Shown here: positions 51,632-62,206 of the stretch, piece after piece
Position numbering within the stretch: position 1 is the stretch's first letter
How the letters are laid out: each line of letters opens with the position of its first letter
Assembly: GCA_964446485.1 (NCBI GenBank)
Contig: CAYUOU010000001.1
Location: 173,561-237,560 of the forward strand
Direction of reading: 5' to 3'
DNA from: JBDRRP01 sp964446485
Lineage (GTDB): Bacteria; Desulfobacterota; Desulfobacteria; Desulfobacterales; JBDRRP01
Length of the DNA: 64,000 nucleotides
Made by a program: the position numbers and the translations under genes
The notes under the pieces: model-generated
Database searches by the model: none
Told to the model about the DNA's origin: nothing
What the model saw: the letters and a program-made list of their open reading frames with translations, nothing else

Positions 51632-53188
51632 ATGGAACCCATCGTCCTCGACATGGAGGGCCTGACCATCCCAGAAGTGGTGGCCATCGCCCGGGACCAC
51701 GCTCCGGTAAGCATCCCGGAGGCCGCCACCGGCCGTATCCTCAAATCCCGAAACTGTGTGGAACGGTGGGTGGCCGAGGGAGAAATTATTTACGGGGTCA
51801 CCACTGGATTCGGCGCGTTGAGCGACATTTCCATTTCCGCTGGAGATACCCGCCGACTCCAACAAAATATCCTCATGAGCCATTCCTGCGGCACCGGAGC
51901 TCTCATGCCCGAAGACGTCGTCCGTGCCATCATGGCCCTGAGAATCAAGGACATGGCCAGGGGCCATACGGGAATACGACCGGAAACTTTGGAACTGCTG
52001 GTCACCTTGCTCAATGGCAATGTCGTGCCGCTGGTCCCAGAAAAGGGATCGGTAGGGGCCAGTGGCGACCTGGTCCCTTTGGCTCATATGGCGCTGATCC
52101 TCATCGGGAAGGGGGAAGCCTTCGTAACGGGTCAGCGCATGAGCGGTGCCGCGGCGCTGCAAGCCATTGGGAAAACGCCGTTGACGCTGGAAGCCGGCGA
52201 AGGGCTGGCGCTGGTCAACGGCACCCAGGTCATGACGGCCATTGGCGCCCTGGCCGTCCACGACGCGGCCCGCCTCGCGCGTCTCATCGATATCGCCGCC
52301 GCCATGAGCCTGGAAGTCCTGATGGGGAGCCGGATGGAATTCGACCCCCGGATCCATCGCCTCCGGCCTCACCCCGGCCAGGCGTGTTCGGCGAACAACA
52401 TGCTGCGCATCACCCAAAACAGCGAAATCATCAGTTCCCACAAAGACTGCCGAAGGGTTCAGGATGCGTATACCCTTCGCTGCTCGCCCCAAGTCCATGG
52501 TGCCAGTCAGGATGCCATCGCCTACTGCCACCAGGCCATAAAGACCGAAATCAATTCCTCCACCGGCAATCCGCTCGTTATGGGGGAAACCGGAGACTAC
52601 TTGCTGGGCGGTAATTTCCACGGCCAGCCGGTGGCGTTGGCCATGGATTTCCTCGCTATTGCCATAGCCGAATTGGCTAACATTTCCGAGAGACGCATCG
52701 AAAGACTGGTGAATCCCAAACTCAGCGGCCTGCCGGCGTTCCTTGTGAAAGACGGCGGCCTCAACTCGGGGTTTATGATCGCCCAGTATACCGCTGCCGC
52801 CTTGGTTTCCGAAAACAAGGTGCTCGCCCATCCGGCCAGCGTGGATTCCATCCCCACCTCCGCTAACAAGGAAGACCACGTCAGCATGGGCACCATTGCT
52901 GCGCGAAAATGCCGCGATATCGTCGCTAACGCCACGGACGTGGTGGCCTTTGAAATGCTGTGTGCAGCCCAGGCGTTGGACCTTTTCACTAACCTGAAAC
53001 CGGGTGTTGGCACGCTGGCCGCCTATCAGCGCATTCGGCAGGCGATCCCCCATCTTGACGAGGACCGTGTTCTGGCCGACGATTTGATTGCCATGCAACG
53101 CCTCATTCAAAACAACGACATTCTCGAAGCCGTGGAAGCGGCGGTGGGTCCGCTTCGACTCCCCGATGATCCCGCATTATCTAAATGA
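51632..53188 (+). CDS. hutH: Histidine ammonia-lyase
   Basis: 518-aa MIO-dependent lyase turning histidine into urocanate. The MIO triad Ala-Ser-Gly (143-145, in GSVGASGDLVPLAH), the N-terminal Tyr loop YGVTTGFGALSD, and LQQNILMSHSCGTG (SH as in histidine rather than tyrosine lyases) support it, as do QDAYTLRCSPQVHGA and NSSTGNPL. Start supported by AGGAGG. No hutU, hutI or hutG is nearby, so it is isolated. Its end overlaps the convergent regulator by 8 bp. Confidence 0.9.
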   Translation: MEPIVLDMEGLTIPEVVAIARDHAPVSIPEAATGRILKSRNCVERWVAEGEIIYGVTTGFGALSDISISAGDTRRLQQNILMSHSCGTGALMPEDVVRAIMALRIKDMARGHTGIRPETLELLVTLLNGNVVPLVPEKGSVGASGDLVPLAHMALILIGKGEAFVTGQRMSGAAALQAIGKTPLTLEAGEGLALVNGTQVMTAIGALAVHDAARLARLIDIAAAMSLEVLMGSRMEFDPRIHRLRPHPGQACSANNMLRITQNSEIISSHKDCRRVQDAYTLRCSPQVHGASQDAIAYCHQAIKTEINSSTGNPLVMGETGDYLLGGNFHGQPVALAMDFLAIAIAELANISERRIERLVNPKLSGLPAFLVKDGGLNSGFMIAQYTAAALVSENKVLAHPASVDSIPTSANKEDHVSMGTIAARKCRDIVANATDVVAFEMLCAAQALDLFTNLKPGVGTLAAYQRIRQAIPHLDEDRVLADDLIAMQRLIQNNDILEAVEAAVGPLRLPDDPALSK

Positions 53189-54752
53189 TCGATGGATTGA
53201 TGGGTTGGGCGGATTCAACAGGCAGGAGGTCTTTGCGCTGCACGCCGAGACGCCGCATCCGTGAAACGAAAGTTGAACGGTTCACGCCGGCATCACCCGC
53301 GGCCCGGGTGATGTTTCCCGCATTTTTTTCGAGGAGATGGTGTACGTAAGCCCTTTCAACTTCGGACCAGGTCATCTCCCCGAAGCCGATTGCCGGTGGC
53401 GGCGGCGGCGAAGCGATTGAGGCGGATAAGGCAGACACCGTGTCGGCCGCCTCTTCCAGGAGAAATGGCAGGTCGGCGGGCATGATGACGTTGCCGTCGG
53501 CGACCACAAGAAGATAGCGCACCAGATTTTCCAACTCCCTGATGTTCCCCACCCAGCGATAGTTGATCAACTGAAGCATGGCCTCTCGGCTGATGTCCTT
53601 CGGGCTGAGCCCCATCTTCAGGGCCTCGCGCTTCATGAAATGCCGAAAAAGAAGCGGCACATCTTCGCGACGCTTCCGCAATGGGGGCAACTGAAGGGGT
53701 AACACGGATAGGCGATAAAAAAGGTCCTGACGGAATGCACCCGTTGCCACCGCTTCCTTGATGTCCCGGTTGGTGGCCGAGACGATGCGGATATCGACGG
53801 TTTTTGCCCGCACCTGGCCCAGGGGTTTGATTTCACCGTTCTGGATAACCCTTAAAATTTTTGCCTGAAGATTCATCGGCATATCGCCGATTTCATCCAA
53901 AAAAACCGTGCCGCCGTGGGCGGCCTCAAATAGGCCCATTTTCTCACTCGCAGCCCCGGAAAATGCGCCTTTGGTGTGGCCGAACAGTTCACTTTCAAGT
54001 AGGGGTTCTGGGATTGCGCTGCAGTTTTGAACCAGAAAGGGCTTATCCCGCCGCAAGGACAACTCGTGAATGCGGTTTGCTGCCAGCTCCTTACCCGTTC
54101 CGCTTTCTCCGGTGATCAGCACGGGATAATCGGTCACGGCGAAGCTGCGGATACGCGCCATCATCTCTAAGAATAGGGGGCTTTGCCCCAGAATGACACC
54201 TTCACTGCGAATCTGTTTTAGGGTTTTCTTGAGAAGATCCACGTCCTTGAGTTGATCGTTGAAAAAGATGGCGTTACCCAGAGCGATGGAGCCGATATCC
54301 ACCAGCTCCTGCAATTGCTTGAGATACGCCTCGCTCAAATTGAGTCGGTTCATCTCGGGCGTGGTGTCGATGATCTGAACCGCGCCGTAGACCTCTCGAT
54401 TGCGCAAGAACAGTGGAAAACATAGAATCAGGCTGCTTTTCACCGCCATCCCGTTCTCGATTTCCCGATAATGGCGGCTATCCGTACGGGGTTCAGAAAC
54501 GGTCATCCGCCCGTTCTCTATGACCCACCCCACGATGGAGGGTTGAGTAACCGGGATGTCGACGCCGAGGATGTTTTCACTTTCCACCCCGACCGCCTCG
54601 ATGCAAAGGTAGCTGTCAGCGTTTCGCATCCAGATGGACCCGCGGCTCACGTTCTGCAGTTCCAATAGCGACAGGAGAAATCGACGCTGCAACGCTTTCG
54701 GATCGATCTCTCCGGAAAACGATTCAAAAAGCTCGACGGCGGACTTGAGCAT
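53181..54752 (-). CDS. GAF-domain sigma-54 activator with GAFSGA loop
   Basis: 523-aa enhancer-binding protein: GAF sensor (about 1-165), linker coil, AAA+ (about 190-420; GESGTGKE, VFLDEIGDM) and Fis HTH (475-500, NITRAAGDAGVNRSTFVSRM). The sigma-54 loop reads GAFSGA, a conservative Thr to Ser change compatible with function. A Pro run (PPPPP) links AAA+ and HTH. It is convergent with hutH and divergent from the small gene with a sigma-54 promoter 400 bp away, which could be its target. Confidence 0.9.
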   Translation of the reverse strand: MLKSAVELFESFSGEIDPKALQRRFLLSLLELQNVSRGSIWMRNADSYLCIEAVGVESENILGVDIPVTQPSIVGWVIENGRMTVSEPRTDSRHYREIENGMAVKSSLILCFPLFLRNREVYGAVQIIDTTPEMNRLNLSEAYLKQLQELVDIGSIALGNAIFFNDQLKDVDLLKKTLKQIRSEGVILGQSPLFLEMMARIRSFAVTDYPVLITGESGTGKELAANRIHELSLRRDKPFLVQNCSAIPEPLLESELFGHTKGAFSGAASEKMGLFEAAHGGTVFLDEIGDMPMNLQAKILRVIQNGEIKPLGQVRAKTVDIRIVSATNRDIKEAVATGAFRQDLFYRLSVLPLQLPPLRKRREDVPLLFRHFMKREALKMGLSPKDISREAMLQLINYRWVGNIRELENLVRYLLVVADGNVIMPADLPFLLEEAADTVSALSASIASPPPPPAIGFGEMTWSEVERAYVHHLLEKNAGNITRAAGDAGVNRSTFVSRMRRLGVQRKDLLPVESAQPINPSII

Positions 54753-54773
54753 GAAGTGCCTCTATTTCACCAC

Positions 54774-54803
54774 ATTATAGTTAAATAAAAACGCAATTGT
54801 TGA
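54774..54803 (-). promoter_or_regulatory. Probable promoter of the GAF/sigma-54 activator gene
   Basis: Minus strand -10 TATAAT (54779-54774), perfect; 18-bp spacer; -35 TCAACA (54803-54798), four of six matches. It would give a leader of only about 15 nt. Confidence 0.45.
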
Positions 54804-55161
54804 TATATGGTTAATATTGTTACGGCATAGAATCAACTCAATTTTTTATGTATTAATATCAAGGCATTAAGATTTTTTGTGCTGTTGGCACAACTGTTGA
54901 AATACAATAAAATGAACTCTTGATGAATCCATTAACCATTGTTCGCCCGATGACGCATCTGGAAATCAAGAGTTCGCTGGGATGGTGGCCGTGCCCGACG
55001 GCCACCTAACCCGGTGATCGCCCCTCCCCTGCATTCGATCCCATTCGCAGGGCTATCCCGCTCCATTTGGGACTGATGCAAATCCAAATGCACGAACGAA
55101 TTCCGCTTTGTTCATGGATGGCGTCCCAAGATGCCCCCCCCCCCCAGGGATCTTTGTGGGC

Positions 55162-55177
55162 AGGCACGGAAATTGCT
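55162..55177 (+). promoter_or_regulatory. Sigma-54 promoter
   Basis: AGGCACGGAAATTGCT matches the TGGCACG-N4-TTGCW consensus at every position except the first. GG and GC are exactly 12 bp apart. Predicted transcript start is near 55188, 132 nt before the next gene's start. A 12-C run lies 16 bp upstream. Confidence 0.8.
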
Positions 55178-55319
55178 TTAGATGCCCGTGGGCAATCGGG
55201 TGACATCACATCGTCAGAGGTTTCATGTCCTGAAGAAAACAGCAGGTGCCGCCGGCAGATCAACCGCAAGGGGCCGCACACATCGGAACATGAAACATAA
55301 GCAAAGGACGAAAAGAACC

Positions 55320-55673
55320 ATGGCCAACGAAGCAGTATTCATGAACCCCAATGATGGCGTGCCCGCGTTCAACCTGGGCGATTATTCCTGCATTGAATTT
55401 CGCATTCAGTCGATGGGGACCATCTACCTGTCGCGTTTGTGGCGGACATCAGAGGGCGAAATCTGCTTTCTCATTAAAGAGGGCTCCGCCGTACTGGACC
55501 ATCTCAGCGTTGGCGACGAAATCCAAGCCCGCTTTATTACTGGGCAATCCGAAAGTACACCGATGACGGCGACAACGCGTATTCAAGGCATCCGTTGCGA
55601 AACCACAGGCCGCTTCAGGGGCCATCACCTCATCGCACTGGCGGTGGATGCCCCGAACGCGACAACGCACTGA
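55320..55673 (+). CDS. 117-aa beta-rich hypothetical protein under sigma-54 promoter
   Basis: Soluble protein of mainly beta pattern. HLSVGDEIQARFIT followed by TRIQGIRCETTGRFRGHHLI resembles the PilZ/YcgR-N type beta-barrel arrangement, but the RxxxR and (D/N)xSxxG cyclic-di-GMP motifs are absent, so I make no functional call. The ATG at 55320 is preceded by AAAGGA; the frame runs further upstream through the leader. Expression probably depends on sigma-54. Confidence 0.65.
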   Translation: MANEAVFMNPNDGVPAFNLGDYSCIEFRIQSMGTIYLSRLWRTSEGEICFLIKEGSAVLDHLSVGDEIQARFITGQSESTPMTATTRIQGIRCETTGRFRGHHLIALAVDAPNATTH

Positions 55674-55804
55674 CCTCCGTTTTGATCACACGGCCACTTC
55701 TCCCATGGCGACCATCGTCGCGATGGTGAAGACCTAACGTGGCGCGGCGTCCGCAAATGAAAGCATCCTATACTATTTCCATTATCAGCTGTTATGGCGG
55801 CGCC

Positions 55805-56161
55805 ATGAAGCAATGGGTCATTGCCAGAAGTGCCCTGGCTATCGCCTCCTGCCTCACGGTTGTTTTGGTCATCGCCACGGCCTTCGCCGCTGCAGATTTA
55901 TATTCAACTGCGTCAAAAAATTGCCAACCAGAACGTCCTCACCGAGCGATTTATGGAGGCTTCGCCACGCGGCAAGACGTGATTTATCGGGACGCTTGCG
56001 CTACAATGCGTTTCACCAACATCTCCACCGCCGTGACGCTGGCGCTTTTGGTGCTGGCGGTGCACCCAGCGTCAGCCGGTGTCGTCGCCGTTGGCAGTAT
56101 GGCGACCCGTGTGAAAACCTGGTCGGACATTCCGGCCATGATCTTGAAGGAGGGCTCATGA
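55805..56161 (+). CDS. Hypothetical membrane protein coupled to rubredoxin-like gene
   Basis: 118-aa frame with two hydrophobic segments (WVIARSALAIASCLTVVLVI near the N-terminus and AVTLALLVLAVHPASAGVVA). The stop overlaps the next start as ATGA, which supports translation of this frame. However, the stretch in between is poor protein-like sequence, and another frame over 55895-55980 reads well (QLRQKIANQNVLTERFMEAS before a stop). A frameshift may have occurred here. Start uncertain; ATG at 55757 also possible. Confidence 0.4.
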   Translation: MKQWVIARSALAIASCLTVVLVIATAFAAADLYSTASKNCQPERPHRAIYGGFATRQDVIYRDACATMRFTNISTAVTLALLVLAVHPASAGVVAVGSMATRVKTWSDIPAMILKEGS

Positions 56162-56289
56162 AACGCTGGCGTTGTGTGGTCTGCGGTTACATCCACGAAG
56201 GTGACGCCCCGCCGGTTAAATGCCCCATCTGCGGTGCGCCGGCAGCCATGTTCGAAGAAATTTTGCCTGACAAACCGCCGTCGGCCTGA
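56158..56289 (+). CDS. 43-aa rubredoxin-like zinc/iron ribbon protein
   Basis: Small protein of the rubredoxin-like type seen at the C-terminus of rubrerythrins: RWRCVVCGYIHEGDAPPVKC and CPICGAPAAMFEEI give CxxCG-X12-CxxCG. Probably binds one Fe or Zn and may pass electrons or stabilise a partner in the anaerobe's oxidative stress response. AAGGAGGGCTC before the ATG is a strong ribosome site. Confidence 0.85.
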   Translation: MKRWRCVVCGYIHEGDAPPVKCPICGAPAAMFEEILPDKPPSA

Positions 56290-56315
56290 AAAACGATCCT
56301 ACGGGGCTGTTGCCG

Positions 56316-58919
<2,604 letters not shown>

Positions 58920-59128
58920 GTTCTCCTCCTAAAAAATTCTGTTTTTGGGTCTAATTATTGCATATCAACGATAACCACCCCCTCGACAAAGTCAATTTCC
59001 CCCTGTAATCATTAATGAAAACAGTTGATTTCTTTTATGCCGAAAGTTTCGCGTGGCAGCACCGGTCACGCAGCCGGAGAATCATCCCCATCGGGGTAGC
59101 GCATTGACCAGGCCATCCATAGTGCTTA

Positions 59129-59158
59129 TTCACGAATTTCTAACATTTATGGTATAGT
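59129..59158 (+). promoter_or_regulatory. Promoter of the small Cys protein-ppk1 unit
   Basis: Extended -10 TGGTATAGT (TATAGT at 59153-59158), 18-bp spacer, -35 TTCACG (59129-59134). It gives a leader of about 35 nt before the 58-aa protein. Confidence 0.6.
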
Positions 59159-59199
59159 GCATTTAAACAGTAACGTTTTCACGCCTGAAAGGGTCTCGC

Positions 59200-59376
59200 A
59201 TGGACAAAAAACTCAAAAAGAAATCGATGTGCAAATGGTCAAAAGAAGAGCTGAAAAACAATTTTGACGACATGTACGATATTGTGGGCAAACCCGACTA
59301 CCTCTGCGCCCGATGCGCACGGGCGACACGGCTCAAGGGGACGGTATGCAAACCGGAAAAGCTCAAGAAAACCTAA
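59200..59376 (+). CDS. 58-aa four-Cys basic protein
   Basis: Short Lys-rich protein with Cys at 11, 36, 39 and 50 (CKWSKEEL, YLCARCARATRLKGTVC), a likely zinc site. AAGGG precedes the ATG. Its 3' end overlaps the ppk1 start by 31 bp and contains the ppk1 ribosome site, so the two genes are coupled. It looks like a conserved small protein rather than chance: charged helix, regular codon use. Function unknown. Confidence 0.75.
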   Translation: MDKKLKKKSMCKWSKEELKNNFDDMYDIVGKPDYLCARCARATRLKGTVCKPEKLKKT

Positions 59377-61589
59377 ACCAAGACTGCCGTTCCGATCAGT
59401 TGATGCCTAAAGGCAAGACGCTTCAGCCACCGTCATCGACCGACGAAAGCGCGCCGTCACCCATGAAGCTCAACAAACCCGATCGCTTTATCAACCGAGA
59501 AATCTCCTGGCTGGAATTCAACCGCCGGGTACTGGAAGAGGCCCAAAACACCCACCACCCACTGTTGGAACGGGTCCGCTTTCTCTCCATTTCCGCCAGC
59601 AATCTTGACGAATTTTACATGGTTCGTGTGGCCGGCCTGAAAGCACAGGTGGCCAGCCACGTTCGCGGCAGCAACCCGGACCGTGCAAGCCCTTCAGACC
59701 AGTTGGATGCCATCGGCGTCAAGGTGTCCGAACTGATGGCCGACCAGCACCGGTGCCTGGAAGAGCTTCTCGTCTGCCTGGAGGAAGAAAATATCCACCT
59801 TATGGAGCCGCAGCAGCTGTCGGACGGCATTCGCCGCTGGTTGCATGAGCGTTTCGAAAATGAAATTTTTCCAGTCCTCAGTCCCATCGCCGTCGATCCG
59901 GCCCACCCCTTTCCCTTCATCCCCAATCTTGGGTTCGCCATGGTTTTGGAATTGGAGCGGGACAATGGGGAAACCATGGTGGCCCTGGTCATTCTTCCCT
60001 CCCAGCTCCAGCGGTTCATTCGGCTCCCTGGAAAGACGATCCGATTCGTCAGTCTGGAAAATGTGGTCCTCATGTTCGTGAACATGCTGTTCCCATCCTT
60101 CAAACTGCTGAACAGCGGTGCCTTCCGGGTGATTCGAGACAGCGAGATGGAAATCGACGAAGAAGCGGAGGACCTGGTGCGAACCTTTGAAAGCGCCCTC
60201 AAACGGCGGCGGCGGGGCAGTGTGGTGCGGCTCACCATTGACGCGGGCATGGCGCCGGATCTCCAGGCCTTTATTCGGGATCAGCTGGGGGTGTCCAAAC
60301 AGGACGTTTTCGAATTCAACGGCATGATCGGTCTGTCCAGCATCGGAGAGCTCGTGATCAAAGACCGCCCCCAACTGCTGTTTCCCCCCTATCTGGCGCG
60401 ATTTCCCGAACGGATACGCGATTTCGGCGGCGATTGTTTCGCCGCCATTCATGCCAAGGACATCCTGGTGCACCACCCCTATGAAAGTTTCGACGTGGTG
60501 GTGCAGTTTCTCCGGCAGGCAAGCCAGGACAAGAGCGTTGTCGCCATCAAACAGACGCTCTATCGCACAGTGGACGCGTCCCCCATCGTCCAAGCCCTGG
60601 TGGAGGCGGCTGAAGCGGGCAAAAGTGTCACCGCCATGATCGAACTCAAGGCCCGTTTTGACGAAGAAACCAACATCGGCATCGCCCGCCGCCTGGAGCG
60701 TGCCGGGGCGCAGGTCGTGTTCGGTTTTATTGAGCTTAAAACCCATGCAAAACTGTCGCTCATCGTCCGCCGAGAAGGGGGCACCCTCAATAGCTATGCC
60801 CATATCGGCACCGGCAACTATCATCCAGTGACGGCCAATATCTATACGGATCTATCCTATTTCACCTGCAACAGTGATATCTGCTCCGATGTCATGCAGG
60901 TGTTCAACTACATGACCGGATATGCCCGGCCGATGCATCTGAAAGAACTCTTCATCGCCCCGCACGAGATGAACGAGTGCATCCTGAAAGACATCGATGC
61001 CGAGATCGAGAACGCCGCCGCCGGCCGGCCGGCCGCCATCTGGGTAAAGATGAACTCCATAGTGGATCCCACTGTTATCGATCGGCTCTATCGGGCTTCT
61101 CAGGCCGGCGTCTCCGTTGAACTGATCATCCGCGGTATCTGCTGCCTGAGGCCGGGCATTCCGGGGCTTTCCGAAAACATTCGTGTCAAATCCATTGTCG
61201 GCCGGTTTTTGGAACACTCCCGGATCGCCTGTTTCGGAAATGGCCACCCCCTGCCGTCTCGTCATGCCAAGGTCACCATTTCATCGGCAGACTGGATGCC
61301 GCGAAATCTTCACCGGCGCATCGAGGCGGCCGTCCCCATGACGAACCCCACCGTGCACGAGCAGGTGCTGGATCAAATCATGGTGGCCAACCTGCGCGAC
61401 AACGAGCAGAGCTGGGTCATGATGCCTGACGGCTCCTACCAGCGCCTTAATGCCGAGCACGACGCCTTCAACGCCCATGAGTTTTTCATGACCAATCCCA
61501 GCCTCTCCGGCAGGGGATCCGCCCTAGATCCAACAAAGGTGAAAAAAAGGAAGGGAAAGCTGTTAAAGCGAAAACCGAGAAAGGACTGA
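59346..61589 (+). CDS. ppk1: Polyphosphate kinase 1
   Basis: 747-aa enzyme polymerising ATP gamma-phosphate into polyphosphate. FINREISWLEFNRRVLEEA is the N domain; the active site has NSYAHIGTGNYHPVTANIYTD in two parts with the phosphorylated His, and HAKLSLIVRREGG and GNGHPLPSRHAKVTIS in the PLD-like domains. The ATG at 59346 follows AAGGGGACGG; starts at 59403 or 59463 would give the more usual length of about 710-730 and cannot be excluded. The C-terminal tail is Lys/Arg-rich. Confidence 0.95.
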   Translation: MQTGKAQENLNQDCRSDQLMPKGKTLQPPSSTDESAPSPMKLNKPDRFINREISWLEFNRRVLEEAQNTHHPLLERVRFLSISASNLDEFYMVRVAGLKAQVASHVRGSNPDRASPSDQLDAIGVKVSELMADQHRCLEELLVCLEEENIHLMEPQQLSDGIRRWLHERFENEIFPVLSPIAVDPAHPFPFIPNLGFAMVLELERDNGETMVALVILPSQLQRFIRLPGKTIRFVSLENVVLMFVNMLFPSFKLLNSGAFRVIRDSEMEIDEEAEDLVRTFESALKRRRRGSVVRLTIDAGMAPDLQAFIRDQLGVSKQDVFEFNGMIGLSSIGELVIKDRPQLLFPPYLARFPERIRDFGGDCFAAIHAKDILVHHPYESFDVVVQFLRQASQDKSVVAIKQTLYRTVDASPIVQALVEAAEAGKSVTAMIELKARFDEETNIGIARRLERAGAQVVFGFIELKTHAKLSLIVRREGGTLNSYAHIGTGNYHPVTANIYTDLSYFTCNSDICSDVMQVFNYMTGYARPMHLKELFIAPHEMNECILKDIDAEIENAAAGRPAAIWVKMNSIVDPTVIDRLYRASQAGVSVELIIRGICCLRPGIPGLSENIRVKSIVGRFLEHSRIACFGNGHPLPSRHAKVTISSADWMPRNLHRRIEAAVPMTNPTVHEQVLDQIMVANLRDNEQSWVMMPDGSYQRLNAEHDAFNAHEFFMTNPSLSGRGSALDPTKVKKRKGKLLKRKPRKD

Positions 61590-61602
61590 TGTTTTCGCAC
61601 CA

Positions 61603-62040
61603 TTATCGTCGAAAAAAGACCGCCGTGGGAAAAGGGTGTGTGTGCTGGCGCCGTGCCCCCGTTATATTGTCGGCACTACCTGCACCTGTCACGGCGTGTG
61701 TCGCCGCCGGAGAGCCGTGGGGACAGATCCGCGACCAGACGGTTCGTTGGTGGGAACGATTAAAACCAGCATACACCTCGACGTCCGTGGGAAGATGGGA
61801 CAGGGTGCGCAGATCATCGGCACTGCCCTGCAAAAAAAGCGTCACCTGTTGGGCGATGCTGCGTGCTCGCGCTTCCAGCAGCGAGCTGGCATTTTTGACC
61901 AGCTCCTCCCGCGTGGTGCTGAAGGCCTCTTCGCCCACCTGGACCACTTTCTGCCGGGCGTAAATGCTCAAGGCAACCAGCGGCAGTAGGGAAAGGGTCA
62001 GAAAAGCGAAGAGGAACTTTTTAGTGATGCCAAATCGCAT
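61603..62040 (-). pseudogene. 5' remnant of a Cache/HAMP-type membrane sensor
   Basis: The first 95 residues look like the start of a transmembrane sensor: a TM helix (FLFAFLTLSLLPLVALSIYA) followed by the helical extracytoplasmic stalk (EELVKNASSLLEARARSIAQ) and DLRTLSHLPTDVEVY, as in double-Cache receptors. From about residue 100 the sequence is unrelated Ser/His/Arg-rich text to a stop, so the sensor and signalling domains are gone. Most likely a 3' deletion that also removed the downstream partner. Confidence 0.7.
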
Positions 62041-62206
62041 GGATGGGTCATGCGGAGCCCGTCAATCGGGCCTCCTGTGGGCGTAGGTTATTCCCCGATG
62101 TCACCAGGTCGGATCTTCATTCGAGTGCCGTGCCCGACGGCCACGTCGCCGGGTCGTTGCTACGAGGGGCTACAGAAGGCTTTCCTTTATCGCGGGTCGT
62201 CCATGG

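Larger units (their letters stand above)
54753..55319. promoter_or_regulatory. 567-bp divergent gap with AT-rich part, poly-C tract and sigma-54 site
   Basis: The left 180 bp are unusually AT-rich for this genome. They contain the regulator's promoter and a weaker sigma-54-like match at 54885-54900 (GG and GA at the right 12-bp distance, but not GC). The right part holds a run of 12 C (55134-55145) and a near-consensus sigma-54 promoter (listed). Short frames in the region look non-coding. Confidence 0.6.

Noticed and set aside
51374..53110. 578-aa open frame on the minus strand opposite hutH
   Set aside because: It is the antisense of a clearly conserved ammonia-lyase; the sequence is His/Gly/Arg-rich without domain pattern.
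54885..54900. Second sigma-54-like site TTGGCACAACTGTTGA
   Set aside because: The GG to GA distance is right, but the invariant GC of the -12 element is missing and no gene starts nearby; the site at 55162 is far better.
55813..56157. N-terminal extension of the rubredoxin-like protein to 158 aa
   Set aside because: The upstream residues are His/Arg-rich and non-conserved in look; a strong ribosome site at 56158 and the normal size of 43 aa favour the short form.
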